DNA of 64,000 bases, from the NCBI GenBank assembly GCA_963576475.1, contig OY754980.1, positions 3,715,306 to 3,779,305 of the forward strand. Reading direction: 5' to 3'. The number at the start of each line of letters is the position of its first letter. The first letter of the stretch is position 1. The stretch is from Molanna angustata. Its lineage: Eukaryota > Arthropoda > Insecta > Trichoptera > Molannidae. A program made the position numbers and the translations under genes. This document shows, piece by piece, positions 42,718 through 54,144 of the stretch. A model generated the notes under the pieces. The model searched no databases, was not told where the DNA came from, and saw only the letters and a program-made list of their open reading frames with translations.

Positions 42718-45700
42718 TCTCCTAACAGGGTATGCACCTGTGAATTCAGACCAAGAGAGCGAAAAACAACAGTTCTGGGAAAGTGTGACAGAAGCATTGA
42801 ATAAAAGGAAAGGAAATGAAAAGATTATTTTGGCAGGAGATCTGAATGGATGGGTTGGGGTACAAAGAAAAGACTTTGAATCTGCCCTCGGGCCTCACGG
42901 TGATAGCAGAGTGAACGATTGGAAAAAGACTGCTGAATGTATGTGTGGAATGGGATCTTTTTGTGGCTAATACTATTTTTTGCCATAAAAAGATCCACCA
43001 GTATACGTGGGAAAGAGGCTGTGAAAGATCAATTATAGATTTTGTTTCTCCTAACAGGGTATGCACCTGTGAATTCAGACCAAGAGAGCGAAAAACAACA
43101 GTTCTGGGAAAGTGTGACAGAAGCATTGAATAAAAGGAAAGGAAATGAAAAGATTATTTTGGCAGGAGATCTGAATGGATGGGTTGGGGTACAAAGAAAA
43201 GACTTTGAATCTGCCCTCGGGCCTCACGGTGATAGCAGAGTGAACGATAATGGAAAAAGACTGCTGAATGTATGTGTGGAATGGGATCTTTTTGTGGCTA
43301 ATACTATTTTTTGCCATAAAAAGATCCACCAGTATACGTGGGAAAGAGGCTGTGAAAGATCAATTATAGATTTTGTATGTGTGGACTCCACTTTGAGGAA
43401 GGCAACGATGGACACTAGGGTATATAGGGGCGCAGAGCTGGAGACAGATCACTATTTGCTTGTTACTAAACTGCATCTGTTCATCGGCTGGCGCTCTAAA
43501 ACAATCAAAAGTGCACCACCAATGCGCGTCAAAGTGGAAAAATTACAAGAAGAGGAAGTAAGACATGAATATGAAAGGAATGTTGATTATGAACTAAATT
43601 CTCAAACACATAGTGAAAGAAGTGTAGATGAAGTATGGAAAGACTTGAAAAGTGTTGTGTGCAAGGCTGCCAAGAATGCGTGCGGTGAAAGTAAAAGAGG
43701 AATGCAGAAAGGTGATGCTTGGTGGAATGAATCGGTAAAAAATGCAGTTGATGCGAAAAAGGAAGCATGGAAGTTTTGGATATCTGTAAAAGGTACTGAC
43801 AAAGAAAATAGAGCAAAAGAAGAGTACAAAGAATGCAAGAGGAGAGTAAAAGCTACAGTGAGAAATGAAAAAGATTGTATAAAAGAAAAAGAAAGTCAGA
43901 AAATAGTGAAAGACTTTACGGGTAACATGAAAATGTTCTGGAAAGGCATAGCTAAACGAAAGCAAGGGGAAGTAAAAGGTTCAAAGTGTATAAATGATAA
44001 AGATGGAAATATGCTGATAGATAACGAACGTGTGAAAGAGAGGTGGTGTGAATATTTCAAAGAATTGTATGAAAGCGCACAAGAAAGCGCACAAGGTGAC
44101 ACAGTAAGACAGAGGACATGGATTATTGATGAGAATGAGAGAGATGAAATAACGGAAGAAGAGGTAAAAGAAGCGGTTAATCACGCGAAAACGGGTAAAG
44201 CCGCTGGTGTGGACTGTGTGGCAGCCGAATTTATCAAGTATGGCGGTAAAATATCTACGGAGTGGTGTCTATCGCTTTTCAATAAATGTTGGGAAGCTGG
44301 GTACACTCCGTCGGATTGGAGAAACGCAGTTGTAGTTCCTCTTTTCAAAGGGAAGGGATCAAAACTCGACTGCAAAAACTATAGAGCTATCAGCTTGTTA
44401 AGTTCGGTTGGCAAGATGTATGCAAGAATTATTGATAAGAGAATACGCAAGATTACGGAATGCAAGATATGGGATGCGCAAGGTGCCTTTGTAGGAGGCA
44501 GAGGATGTATCGATCAAATTTTCTCTTTACGTATGGCTACAGAAAAGGTTCTGCATAAAAACCAGAAACTTTTCTGTGCGTTCATAGACCTAGAGAAGGC
44601 ATATGATAAAGTGGATAGAGAAAAATTGTGGGATATCCTATCGATATATGGAGTGAAGAGCAAACTAATACGTGCCGTTGCGTCTCTGTATGAAAATAGT
44701 GGAGCCTGTGTCCGTGTCAACGATGCGTTGACAACATGGTTCCCTATTAATAAAGGGGTGAAGCAAGGCTGCGTATTATCTCCATGGCTGTTCAATCTGT
44801 ATATTGATCACTGCGTTAGGACATTGAAGAATGAAAATAAATGTCTGAAACTAAGTACTGTAAACGTACGTGATTTGATGTATGCAGACGACAAAGTGGT
44901 GATTGCTGAATGTGCGGATGAGTTACAGTATTTAGTAAATAAAGTGTATGAAGGATGCCTGCAAAATGGACTGAGAATGAATGTTAGTAAATCTAAGATA
45001 TTGGTATTTGTAAAGACTGAAAGTATAACTGCATGTATGATAAAAGTAGAGAACGAATGGCTAGAACAAGTTGAGGAATATTTATATTTGGGGAGTATGT
45101 TTGAACGGAATGGAAGACCCGATAAAGATATCGAAAGAAGAGTTATGGCAGGGAATAGAATAAACGGAGCACTTAGACCAGTAATGTCCGACCCAAGCAT
45201 CTCAAAGGAAGCCAAAATTGTAGTACACAATGCAATTGTGGTGCCTACTTTGACGTATGCTAGTGAAACATGGACCTGGCAAAGAACACATGAAAGTAGA
45301 ATAAATGCTGTAGAAATGAGATCACTAAGAAGAGTATGTAATAGAACGATATATGATAGAATAAAAAATGAGGACATAAGGAGAGAATGCAAGTTAAAGA
45401 AGGATATTATATGTAAAATGAAAGTGAATGCTTTAAGGTGGTTTGGACATATAGAAAGAATGAACGATGAACGACTGACCAAAAAAATATACATGGGTGC
45501 AAGAGATGGAGTGAATAGCAGAGGTCGCCCCAGAAAGGGATGGCATGACCATGTGAATGATATTTTGAAAGAAGGAAACATAAAAAGTTTGAACAATCGA
45601 CGAGCATGTATGAGACGATGCATGGATGTAAAGGAAGCCAGAAATGTGTGCAAAAATAGAGAAGTATGGCGCTCAATTCTCTCTGCTTACCCCGTAAGGG

Positions 45701-45737
45701 ACATGGCGTGATGGTATGTATGTATGTATGTATGTAT
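42718..45737 (+). mobile_element. RTE-like retrotransposon, 5'-truncated, with target duplication and 5' tandem duplication
   Basis: Flanked by the 10-bp duplication gggaaatgtt at 42708-42717 and 45738-45747; removing it restores the frame of the host LINE. The 3' end is a (TATG)n tail, only two bases after the stop codon. The first ~329 bp (42714-43042) are repeated in tandem at 43043 onward. The first unit lacks two bases present in the second (gaacgattgg versus gaacgataatgg). The youngest-looking member of the family in this window. Confidence 0.9.
43042..45711 (+). CDS. RTE-like LINE polyprotein: partial APE endonuclease, reverse transcriptase, C-terminal domain
   Basis: An 889-codon open frame. 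It has no ATG at its start (TTG at 43042) because the element is 5'-truncated; the native start is lost. Residues 1-150: APE-type endonuclease missing its N-terminus, with YAPVNS, ILAGDLNGWVG, FVANT-like and SIIDFV blocks. RT at about 370-660: HAKTGKAAGVDCVAAEFIKY, WRNAVVVPLFKGKGS, motif A AFIDLEKAYDKVDREKLW, motif B GVKQGCVLSPWLFNLYID, motif C LMYADDKVVIAE with intact YADD. The C-terminal region has RRVMAGNRINGALRP, LTYASETWTWQ, WFGHIERMNDERLTKKIY and GRPRKGWHDHVNDIL. Clade by resemblance; Proto2-like is an alternative. Confidence 0.88.
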   Translation: MFLLTGYAPVNSDQESEKQQFWESVTEALNKRKGNEKIILAGDLNGWVGVQRKDFESALGPHGDSRVNDNGKRLLNVCVEWDLFVANTIFCHKKIHQYTWERGCERSIIDFVCVDSTLRKATMDTRVYRGAELETDHYLLVTKLHLFIGWRSKTIKSAPPMRVKVEKLQEEEVRHEYERNVDYELNSQTHSERSVDEVWKDLKSVVCKAAKNACGESKRGMQKGDAWWNESVKNAVDAKKEAWKFWISVKGTDKENRAKEEYKECKRRVKATVRNEKDCIKEKESQKIVKDFTGNMKMFWKGIAKRKQGEVKGSKCINDKDGNMLIDNERVKERWCEYFKELYESAQESAQGDTVRQRTWIIDENERDEITEEEVKEAVNHAKTGKAAGVDCVAAEFIKYGGKISTEWCLSLFNKCWEAGYTPSDWRNAVVVPLFKGKGSKLDCKNYRAISLLSSVGKMYARIIDKRIRKITECKIWDAQGAFVGGRGCIDQIFSLRMATEKVLHKNQKLFCAFIDLEKAYDKVDREKLWDILSIYGVKSKLIRAVASLYENSGACVRVNDALTTWFPINKGVKQGCVLSPWLFNLYIDHCVRTLKNENKCLKLSTVNVRDLMYADDKVVIAECADELQYLVNKVYEGCLQNGLRMNVSKSKILVFVKTESITACMIKVENEWLEQVEEYLYLGSMFERNGRPDKDIERRVMAGNRINGALRPVMSDPSISKEAKIVVHNAIVVPTLTYASETWTWQRTHESRINAVEMRSLRRVCNRTIYDRIKNEDIRRECKLKKDIICKMKVNALRWFGHIERMNDERLTKKIYMGARDGVNSRGRPRKGWHDHVNDILKEGNIKSLNNRRACMRRCMDVKEARNVCKNREVWRSILSAYPVRDMA

Positions 45738-46201
45738 GGGAAATGTTAATGAAACTCGAAGTTGCGATGGGATGTGATTCCAAAGACGAGCTGCTTGTAC
45801 GGAGAAAGAGGTGGTGAAAAAGGAAGTATTGTGTACTGGGATACTGAGCGTTCTTTTAGTATTTGAACGAAGAGGCAACCCGTGTTAGAGGCAAAGTGAA
45901 ATTGATTTTGTAGATAAACTGGAGCATTGGAGTTGTTTAAGACCTTGTATAGAAGTGTGAGGGTATGTAGGTTCCTACGCTGCCTGATGGGCAACCACCT
46001 TAAAAGAGATCGGTATTCCGATATGTGGTCAATTTTTTTCAATTTAAAAATATATCGAATGCATGTATTTTGTAATCGCTCCAATTTATCTAAGAGTTCC
46101 TGATTAGCGTCTAAATAGCATACATCAGCGTAATCAAGGAAAGGGAGTAATATTGATTGGCATAACGATATTTTGACGGAGAAAGGCAAGAAATTTTGCA
46201 A

Positions 46202-46534
46202 TATTTTTAATGAGTGAGTTATTTACTTACATGTGTGTGTGTGAGGCGGTAGATCGGTAGGTGTACCTATACTGCATAGAAAAGAAATTTTATATGTAAG
46301 TACTACTGTGTTCTATGACTGTATTGACGGCCGGGTGAGTGAAACTCAGAACATTGTTCTTAGTTTTAGTTGTCATACTATCATTGCGCTGATCATATAT
46401 ACATAATCTAAGATTTTTGTGTTATTTTATATGATATATTGAAATGAAAAAAAAAAATAGAAGAGAGCTTGCTATAAATACATTTAGGGATTGTCAACGT
46501 TGAAAGAAAAAAAGGTGTACATGAGATATTTTAT
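46202..46534. other. spacer, nothing recognised
   Basis: Short GT-rich patch near 46235. No supported feature. Confidence 0.35.
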
Positions 46535-47240
46535 TTATTTTTATTTTATTTTACAAAGGACAGCACACAGTACTGTGGTCATACAATTATTAAAAGTTAA
46601 TAAATAAAAATACAAATATATCACTTAAAACCACTTTAGTGCCTTTAGAAGTTTTTCAAAGAATCATTATTAAAATTATATTAAAAAAGAGATTTGATTA
46701 TCCAACTATTAATTTATTTCAAGAATTTAAAGTTTCAACTGTTGAAAATATCTACAAAAAAATCTCATTGTTCCAAATTCATAAAGATATTCTTACAAAT
46801 TCAAACCAATTGTCATTTTCTTTAAGCAGCAGAATAAATTCACAAGGATGTATTACCATTCCTCTTTTACGTACAACTGCCTCACAACATTTCTATAAGT
46901 ATAAAGGTACTAAGTGGTTTAATGAACTCCCTTTGAGTCTTAGACTCGAAAAAAATTATAGTATATTTAAAAATAAAATTAAAAAATTGTACTGATTTAT
47001 TTATTTATTTTTTGTTATTTCATTCTTGTTTTGTGTAGCTTCATATATTTTAGTAGATGTACAATGTTTTGGTAAATGTAACAATATTAAATAGATACTC
47101 CCCTCTTTTAACACGAGATTTTATCTCAATTAAAGAGGGTTATTATGAATTATATGATGGAAATTGTATACCTTTTTAAATTATGATTTATATGTGAACC
47201 TTGTATTGTTTTTGTTAATAAATTTAAAAAAAAAAATATC
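46535..47240 (+). pseudogene. LINE RT C-terminus and 3' UTR
   Basis: Frame 46630-46995 reads PLEVFQRIIIKIILKKRFDY, INLFQEFKVSTVENIYKKIS, ITIPLLRTTASQHFYKYKGT, KWFNELPLSLRLEKNYSIFK and stop. It is followed by a 3' UTR with a hairpin at 47101-47139 and an A-rich tail near 47220. The 46535-46620 part is an unrelated LINE-like tail on the minus strand. Confidence 0.75.
47101..47139 (+). other. two-stem hairpin in LINE 3' UTR (copy H4)
   Basis: Outer stem CCCTCTTT/AAAGAGGG (8 bp, then a T-T mismatch), 5' spacer AACAC, inner GAGA/TCTC with loop TTTTA, 3' spacer AAT. Confidence 0.7.
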
Positions 47241-47789
47241 ATGTACCTCTTACGTACTATGCCTAATATCAAAATAAGACAATAAAAAAGTGTAAACTAG
47301 TGTGGGTGCGCGCATGAGAAGAGTTACAATAAGTATGTGTGTGTGAAAGAGATAACTAGAAAGAGTGTGAGTATGTGGGTGTGTGTGTGTGTGAGAGAGA
47401 GTGGGTGTGCATTTTTGTGCATTTCATATGACGTGGATTTGAGTTTTGGTCACAACCCATTTTACGTTGTGTGACATAACGTGATAGTGTGCGATTGTCG
47501 TAAAATATTGTTATACATTATAATAGTGGGCAACGTGGAATGATTCTACTTGACCTTGAGTCGGCCAATTGAAAGTACTTTCAATAATTTATTGTATAGC
47601 ACGTGGTGTTTGATCCGGTGCCAAGTATTTTCTTGGGGGCAAGCGAAACAACTGCTTAAATAACAAATAAACATTTTACTGTGAATGACTACAAACAATG
47701 CTTTGCTTTAAATTAAGTATTAAACAAAAGGATTTTCCCCTCGAAATATGACCTCAGTTTTATATATTGATGGAAATGAAAAGGATTCA
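47241..47789. other. spacer with GT/GA-rich low complexity
   Basis: gtgtgtgtgtgtgagagaga near 47380. Nothing else recognised. Confidence 0.35.
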
Positions 47790-48365
47790 CTAAGTGAAAC
47801 CAGAAGTCGCATGAAAGTAGAATAAATGAAGTTGAAATGAGATCGCTAAGAAGAATCTGTAATATAACGATGTATGACAGGGTCAGAAATGAGGACACAA
47901 GGAAAGAATGTAGGATAAAGAAAGATGTTATTAATAGAATTAAAGTGAACACATCGGGGCCGCCCAAGGAAGGGATGGCACGTCCATGTGAACGGTATTT
48001 TGAAAGACGGAAATGTTAGAAGCGTGAACAACAGACGAACATGTATAAGACGATGTATGAATGTTGATGAGGCGATGAATGTGTGTCAAGATAGAAATAA
48101 GTAGAAAATAAGAAATCGGATGTAGTGGCCCGCAGCACTCTGGTGCGCATTATGGAAAAAATAAACTCACTCTCGGACGAGGTAGATACTTTCCATTGGA
48201 ATATAAGGCGCTTTAAATCGTACCTTAAACAGAGGTAACCGTCATCGAACCGCACATCACACCACAATAGGCAGCAGCTGTCGTGTGATTACGAAAAAAA
48301 AAAGTGGCGATCGGTTCTCTCTGACTACCCCGTGAGGGACATGGCGTGATGGTATGTATGTATGA
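47790..48365 (+). mobile_element. RTE-like fragment with internal deletion, interrupted by a small LINE end
   Basis: Matches the family C-terminal domain but jumps from VNT to SGPPKEGMARPCERYFER, so the segment from LRWFGH to the GRPRKGW region is deleted. The same deletion is present at 54145-54975. Near 48103-48302 lies a foreign insert (see next entry). Ends with the family 3' end and TATG tail. Confidence 0.82.
48103..48302 (+). mobile_element. 200-bp LINE 3' end with poly(A), nested in the RTE-like fragment
   Basis: Frame TLVRIMEKINSLSDEVDTFH then WNIRRFKSYLKQR and stop, then a short 3' UTR and about ten A residues at 48292-48302. The surrounding RTE sequence resumes at gtggcgatcggttctctctg. 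Confidence 0.7.
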
Positions 48366-49109
48366 AAAGGTGCTATTTACTCTTTCATTTCATGAACGCC
48401 ACCAGCACGTAGGTATACATAATCTTAGGCTAGGTAAGGTTATGTTGGACTCCTATTAGGCCGAGTTATGTGTGTGTGCTGTCAGCCTTCATGAAATGGA
48501 AGAGTACCAAAAAGATTTTTCATTTTTTTCTATAATACAAACAAATCAATCTTGAAAGTGAAAAAAAATGGCGCAGATGTAAGGATGATAGATTATGGAG
48601 ATGACAAAAGATGTCAGAATATGCAAACAAAGATAGTCTTTACTTTAGGTCTGTTTCTTCTTGATATCGAAATATAGTGACGTGCATTCATTTACAATCT
48701 CTATATGGGTCCAAAACTTGTCTGTATAACGTGTAACGATCGAAAATAGCGACTAATTAAATAACTAATAACTAGAGACCTGAATTGTTTGCGATACACC
48801 CGATTTCGTTTCGAAAATAATGCGAATTTTTACGTTTAAGAAATATAGCATCGATTTTGGCTATTTTAGGACAATTTCGTAAAAAAATACGCAGCAATTA
48901 TCCACAGAAAAGGCAGAATTATAAAATAATTAATGTAACAGTTTCGGCGGGTGAAATCTACACTACCAATGTATTAAATATTGTTAAATTAAAATAAGAT
49001 AACACGACTATAAGAATTTGTGACAAAATATGGATATATGGATATATCTATCATAAAAAAATATGTTTTGGGAGACAGAGAAACAAACTAATAAGAATAT
49101 AATTCAAAA
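48366..49109. other. spacer, nothing recognised
   Basis: AT-rich; no supported feature. Confidence 0.35.
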
Positions 49110-50003
<894 letters not shown>

Positions 50004-50064
50004 CTTATACCCGTGAAAACCTAAAAGTTAACATATATATATATATATATATATATTAAAAATT

Positions 50065-50815
50065 CTACGTAGCTTTATGAACATTTCACTATTAAAAATG
50101 GTGTACTTCGCTCTGTGCCCAGAGTATTATCAGTTATGCAATTGGTGCCTGGGGTGGTGCTGCGCGTACATTACTGGATCCACTAATTAAATCACAAAAA
50201 ATTGTGGTAAGAGTTATCAACAAAAAGCCTCTTAGGTATAGTTCCGAAGAACTTTTTAAGCAATTCAAAGTATTGGATGTGAGGCAGCTTTATACCAGAT
50301 CAATATTAATTCTATTTCTAAAAAACAAACCTCCTCAAAAATACTCCATCTTGAATAACACAAGAGGTAAAATATCGGGTAACTACTTGGTGCCAAAAAC
50401 GAATACTAAATTTGGGCAAAGATTTTTTGTATTTACTGCACCTCGAATTTATAATAAACTGCCATCGGACCTTAAAGGGTTAACTCAATTCAAAGCCCGT
50501 GGCACCAAGTGGCTACTCAATGTGGGTAGAACCCAAAATGAAAGTAACGTTGCAACAATAATTTCTTAACTAATTATTTTTTGTTGTCTGTTTAGATTGT
50601 GTTTATTTTTATTTATTTCACTTTTAAAACTGTATTTTTTAATTTAAAATTATGTAAGTATTCCTAATGTTTATTTTTATAGCTTTCTTATTCTTTTGTT
50701 TTTTACTGTAATGTAATAATTTCACAAATGCTGCTGCTTCAGAACAGATTTATTCTAGTGAGGCGGCTATCTTATATTAAAATAATGTAAATAATAATCA
50801 AATAAACACAATAGA
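50065..50815 (+). pseudogene. LINE RT C-terminus and 3' UTR
   Basis: Reads SIISYAIGAWGGAARTLLDP, INKKPLRYSSEELFKQFKVL, RQLYTRSILILFLKN, GQRFFVFTAPRIYNKLPSDL, then FKARGTKWLLNVGRTQNES and stop near 50567. Followed by a 3' UTR with the two-stem hairpin. 5'-truncated; open over about 160 codons. Confidence 0.8.
50733..50767 (+). other. two-stem hairpin in LINE 3' UTR (copy H5)
   Basis: Outer stem GCTGCTTC/GAGGCGGC (8 bp with two G-T pairs), 5' spacer AGAAC, inner AGA/TCT with loop TTTAT, 3' spacer AGT. Confidence 0.7.
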
Positions 50816-52139
50816 ACAATTACCAAGTATTTTTATATTTTTTATAACATATCAACGTAAAATAATGTATATGTTTATATGATCACAAATAAATAAAATT
50901 AATAATATGCCGTTCAAATAGTGTTTTTTTAAGTAATCACAATTAACTTCGTAACTTTTTAAACAATTTTAAATCTTTATTTTTACAGTGGAAAAAGAAG
51001 TTGCAAGTCTAAATCATGTGTTGATTTTTCTTAATTTATCCCTGAAATACATACATTATTGGTCGGGAATCAGTCAATGATATAATCGATTACGTGTAAC
51101 ATTGTCACGATATTTTTTTTCCAAAACATATTCCACGCTATAAACCCTCGTAGCAGGCCATCTTTGGGCCCAAACTTATTACGGACCAAACCGCAAGTAC
51201 AAATTTACGATGGTCAAGAAATGAATAGTCCGTCCGCAGGAAACAAGACGACGCCCATAAAACAAAAATAATAAACGTAAAGACACGACACAGATGTGTC
51301 TTTCTCATGGCGAAACATCCAATATACAATTTAATTAAGTCGCGTAAAAACATGGGAGACGTGTGCTGGTGTCGTCGTTATTGAACGTGACTCCAAACTA
51401 TTGTCAATTTCAAGTTTTCATGAATAGTTTTACATGTCCGTTCCCGGCTAAGAACAGAGTAGAACCCACCGTAAGTTCGTACAGAGCATTCGTGCCAGGA
51501 ACAATGTAAGATGTCTGGGGCCCCAAATATCGGAAAGAGAAGCTCATATTCAAGGGATGTGTAGATCCAGCCCTGGTTCAGATAATAAACTTATTGCTCA
51601 CACGAAATGCCCATAGTGAAACGGGCAATCAAAGCTGGGGTTGTCGATAGCCAAAAATTTGTTGAAATGAAAAAGTATACAAATGAAACGAAAGTTGGTG
51701 AGAAAGTACGTAATAGGACGCAAAAAAAGTTTCAATTTGAAAACCAAGGTTACTATATCAGTATTTTCTTTTTCTTTTTATCACTCATATTATAATTTCG
51801 CGACATACTTTTTCTTCTATTGCATCTTTAATAACATTTTCTTATTAAAAAAAAGTCAAAGCAAAAATATCTATGTGATAATACCTGATTTCTTCTTTAA
51901 ATTGATAGGAAAACAGACAGGTGTTTCATTTTACCATAAAATAAAAATATATACGTACAAACGAATGACAACACGCTATAATGGATCAAAAAAGTATTGA
52001 TAAGAGTAAAGTCTGAATTTAGTACATTTTTCGATCAACCGTCTATCGGATAACATGTTTTTGGCAAGGACGTGTCGTATCAGTGTTTCTCAGTTTTTTA
52101 GGTGAATAGTGACAAATAAAACTCATTTTATTCGTGTAT
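50816..52139. other. spacer, nothing recognised
   Basis: Frames of 60-105 codons occur here by chance in AT-rich sequence. None shows a recognisable motif. Confidence 0.35.
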
Positions 52140-52340
52140 AATAATATGATGGCGGGTTTATTGTCATCAGGCAATAAATGTATAACAAGAAAACAAAGAC
52201 AAATACATAGTACCTATAATTAAATGTAAAATAACAGCAACAAATGAAGGAAATATAAATCGTTGGAAGAGGGGATCGAGAGAAGACAGAGTAGTGTCAA
52301 TTAAGAGTCACTAAACATCTATAACATCTTTAGTCTTTTT
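52140..52340 (-). mobile_element. LINE 3' end, minus strand (TTGCC/GGCAA family)
   Basis: gatggcgggtttattgtcat then caggcaataaa parallels the 3' ends at 34430 and 42440, with the short stem TATTGTC/GGCAATA. Confidence 0.5.
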
Positions 52341-52404
52341 TTAAAAAGTTGAATCGACTGAGACGTCGTAATATCATCACTTAAGGTGATATTATGACAC
52401 TAAT

Positions 52405-52974
52405 GTTTTTACTCCTCACTAACCCAAGGGGATATAGTGGGGAGTTCGCAATTTTTAAGGCTATTTTTTTATTGCAGATTATCAACTAGTATCATACTGA
52501 GATTGTATACTGAAAGTTTCATCACAATGTATCTGTGTGTGTGGTGTGATAGTACGGCGTGTTTATTTTACTTTATCAGTTATAGACTAAAGTACCTACT
52601 CATTCGATTATTTTCAAATTTGGCAAATATGTACCTATATCTAATACTCGCTTAGACCCCATTAGATTTTGAAGGATATCTTAATAGTGCTTCTCATTCT
52701 ATTTCAACGTCAAATATTTTAAAGTGACCCCAAAATCAGGAAACTTAAAATATGAAATTTTTATTTTCAAATTGTTAAAAAGGCACAACACTTTCATAAA
52801 ATGACATTGAAGAAATATCTAAATAAAAAAATATTTAAAATATTTAAATAAAAAAATAATTTAACAAATCATTTCATGAAAATGCTGAATATTTTCCATA
52901 CAAAATATGAATACTTTCTAGAATGACTTGTTGGTGAGGAGTTTAGCGTTGGCCACAACCCACTAGTTTTTTTA
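52405..52974 (-). mobile_element. MITE-like family A, copy 4
   Basis: actcctcactaacccaaggg at left and ggtgaggagtttagcgttgg with ccacaacccactag at right; body collinear with copy 3. Confidence 0.75.
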
Positions 52975-53039
52975 ATATGTTCCATAAAACGTTTCAGTTT
53001 GTTGTGAACAAAATACGAAAAGGCTATTACAACTTCTCT

Positions 53040-53545
53040 GCAAGGAATACATTGAATGTCTGCTAGAAATACAACTGCAGTCCTAGGAAAACGACTCTAC
53101 AAGGAATACATTGAATGTCTGCTAGAAACACAGTTGCAGTCCTAGGAAAACGACTCTACAAGGAATACATTGAATGTCTGCTAGAAATACAACTGCAGTC
53201 CTAGGAAAACAACTCTCCAAGGAATACATTGAATGTCTGCTAGAAATACAACTGCAGTCCTAGGAAAACAACTCTCCAAGGAATACATTGAATGTCTGCT
53301 AGAAATACAACTGCAGTCCTAGGAAAACAACTCTCCAAGGAATACATTGAATGTCTGCTAGAAATACAACTGCAGTCCTAGGAAAACAACTCTCCAAGGA
53401 ATACATTGAATGTCTGCTAGAAATACAACTGCAGTCCTAGGAAAACAACTCTCCAAGGAATACATTGAATGTCTGCTAGAAATACAACTGCAGTCCTAGG
53501 AAAACAACTCTCCAAGGAATACATTGAATGTCTGCTAGAAATACA
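53040..53545. repeat. 59-bp minisatellite, about 8.6 units
   Basis: caaggaatacattgaatgtc then tgctagaaatacaactgcag then tcctaggaaaacaactctc. Repeat starts fall at 53042, 53101, 53160 and every 59 bp to 53514. The first three units differ most; the rest are almost identical. Confidence 0.92.
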
Positions 53546-54055
53546 ACTAAAGGCGAATAACACAGTATTATTTAAATAAAACCAAACGCGACTTGACTTT
53601 AAAATTAGATCTAGTATTTTGTTGGTCCGGCGTGACCCATCAATCAACATAACAAATAAAAATTCAGAATACAATATGAACTAAAAATGCGAACAAACAG
53701 AGCGAGAAGACAACGAATTGGCAATTTTATTAAAGAAAGAAGAAAAAAAGGTCCGCAAGAAGTTTGCAAACATTTGGCGAATGCAAAATTCAATAATACT
53801 CTTCATTCAACCAGAGCCAATCGGCTGTCAATAATCGCTCACAAAATGAAAGTGAATTTCTGTGGAACGGAAAGTGGCAAAATATGAAATGAAAAAAATG
53901 ATACACGAAATATCAATCTTACAAGAAGTCAGTCGGAGAGAATTTTCGAAACATAAAAAATAAGGCATTTTCAATTTGTTCATAAATCAATTTAGCCACA
54001 AAATACTGATAATATTATTGTAACAAAGAGTAGAAATATAGTGTCTTGGATTTGA
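53546..54055 (+). other. spacer containing a 66-codon basic ORF (53687-53887)
   Basis: Frame MRTNRARRQRIGNFIKERRK continues KKGPQEVCKHLANAKF to a stop at 53887. Very basic at its N-terminus. No family recognised and no flanking splice or promoter signal; may be chance. Confidence 0.2.
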
Positions 54056-54115
54056 CCATGCCATATCCTCACGCCATTTCCCTTTTTGGGGTAGGTAGAG
54101 AAAACCGAACGCCAG
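54056..54115 (-). mobile_element. RTE-like 3' end scrap
   Basis: tcctcacgccatttcccttt then ttggggtaggtagagaaaac and cgaacgcca: a diverged extra copy of the family 3' end just ahead of the next entry. Confidence 0.6.
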
Positions 54116-54144
54116 ACTCCTCTCTCTCTTTTTCTTTTTAATTA

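Larger units (their letters stand above)
42420..46201 (-). pseudogene. LINE (jockey-like) RT C-terminus and 3' UTR, split by the RTE-like element
   Basis: Minus strand from 46201: SILLPFLDYADVCYLDANQE, LERLQNTCIRYIF, SEYRSLLRWLPIRQRRNL, then in a shifted frame SVQAARLWNHIPSQLRVSLT. After the RTE-like insertion (42718-45737) it resumes AFKGNLRNHFLTHNT and stop, then a 3' UTR with the palindrome ATTGCCA-AA-TGGCAAT (42449-42464) and an (AAAT)n tail. 5'-truncated, with one frameshift near 45875. Confidence 0.8.

Noticed and set aside
43042..43044. Genuine translation start of the RTE-like ORF
   Set aside because: The codon is TTG at a duplication junction of a 5'-truncated element; the native start is missing.
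44808..45653. 281-codon minus-strand frame opposite the RTE-like ORF
   Set aside because: Shadow of the RT coding strand. Low-complexity Ser/Phe/Leu content and no motif.
51138..52000. Several 60-105 codon frames
   Set aside because: No family motif, start codon context or homology to neighbours; composition fits random AT-rich sequence.
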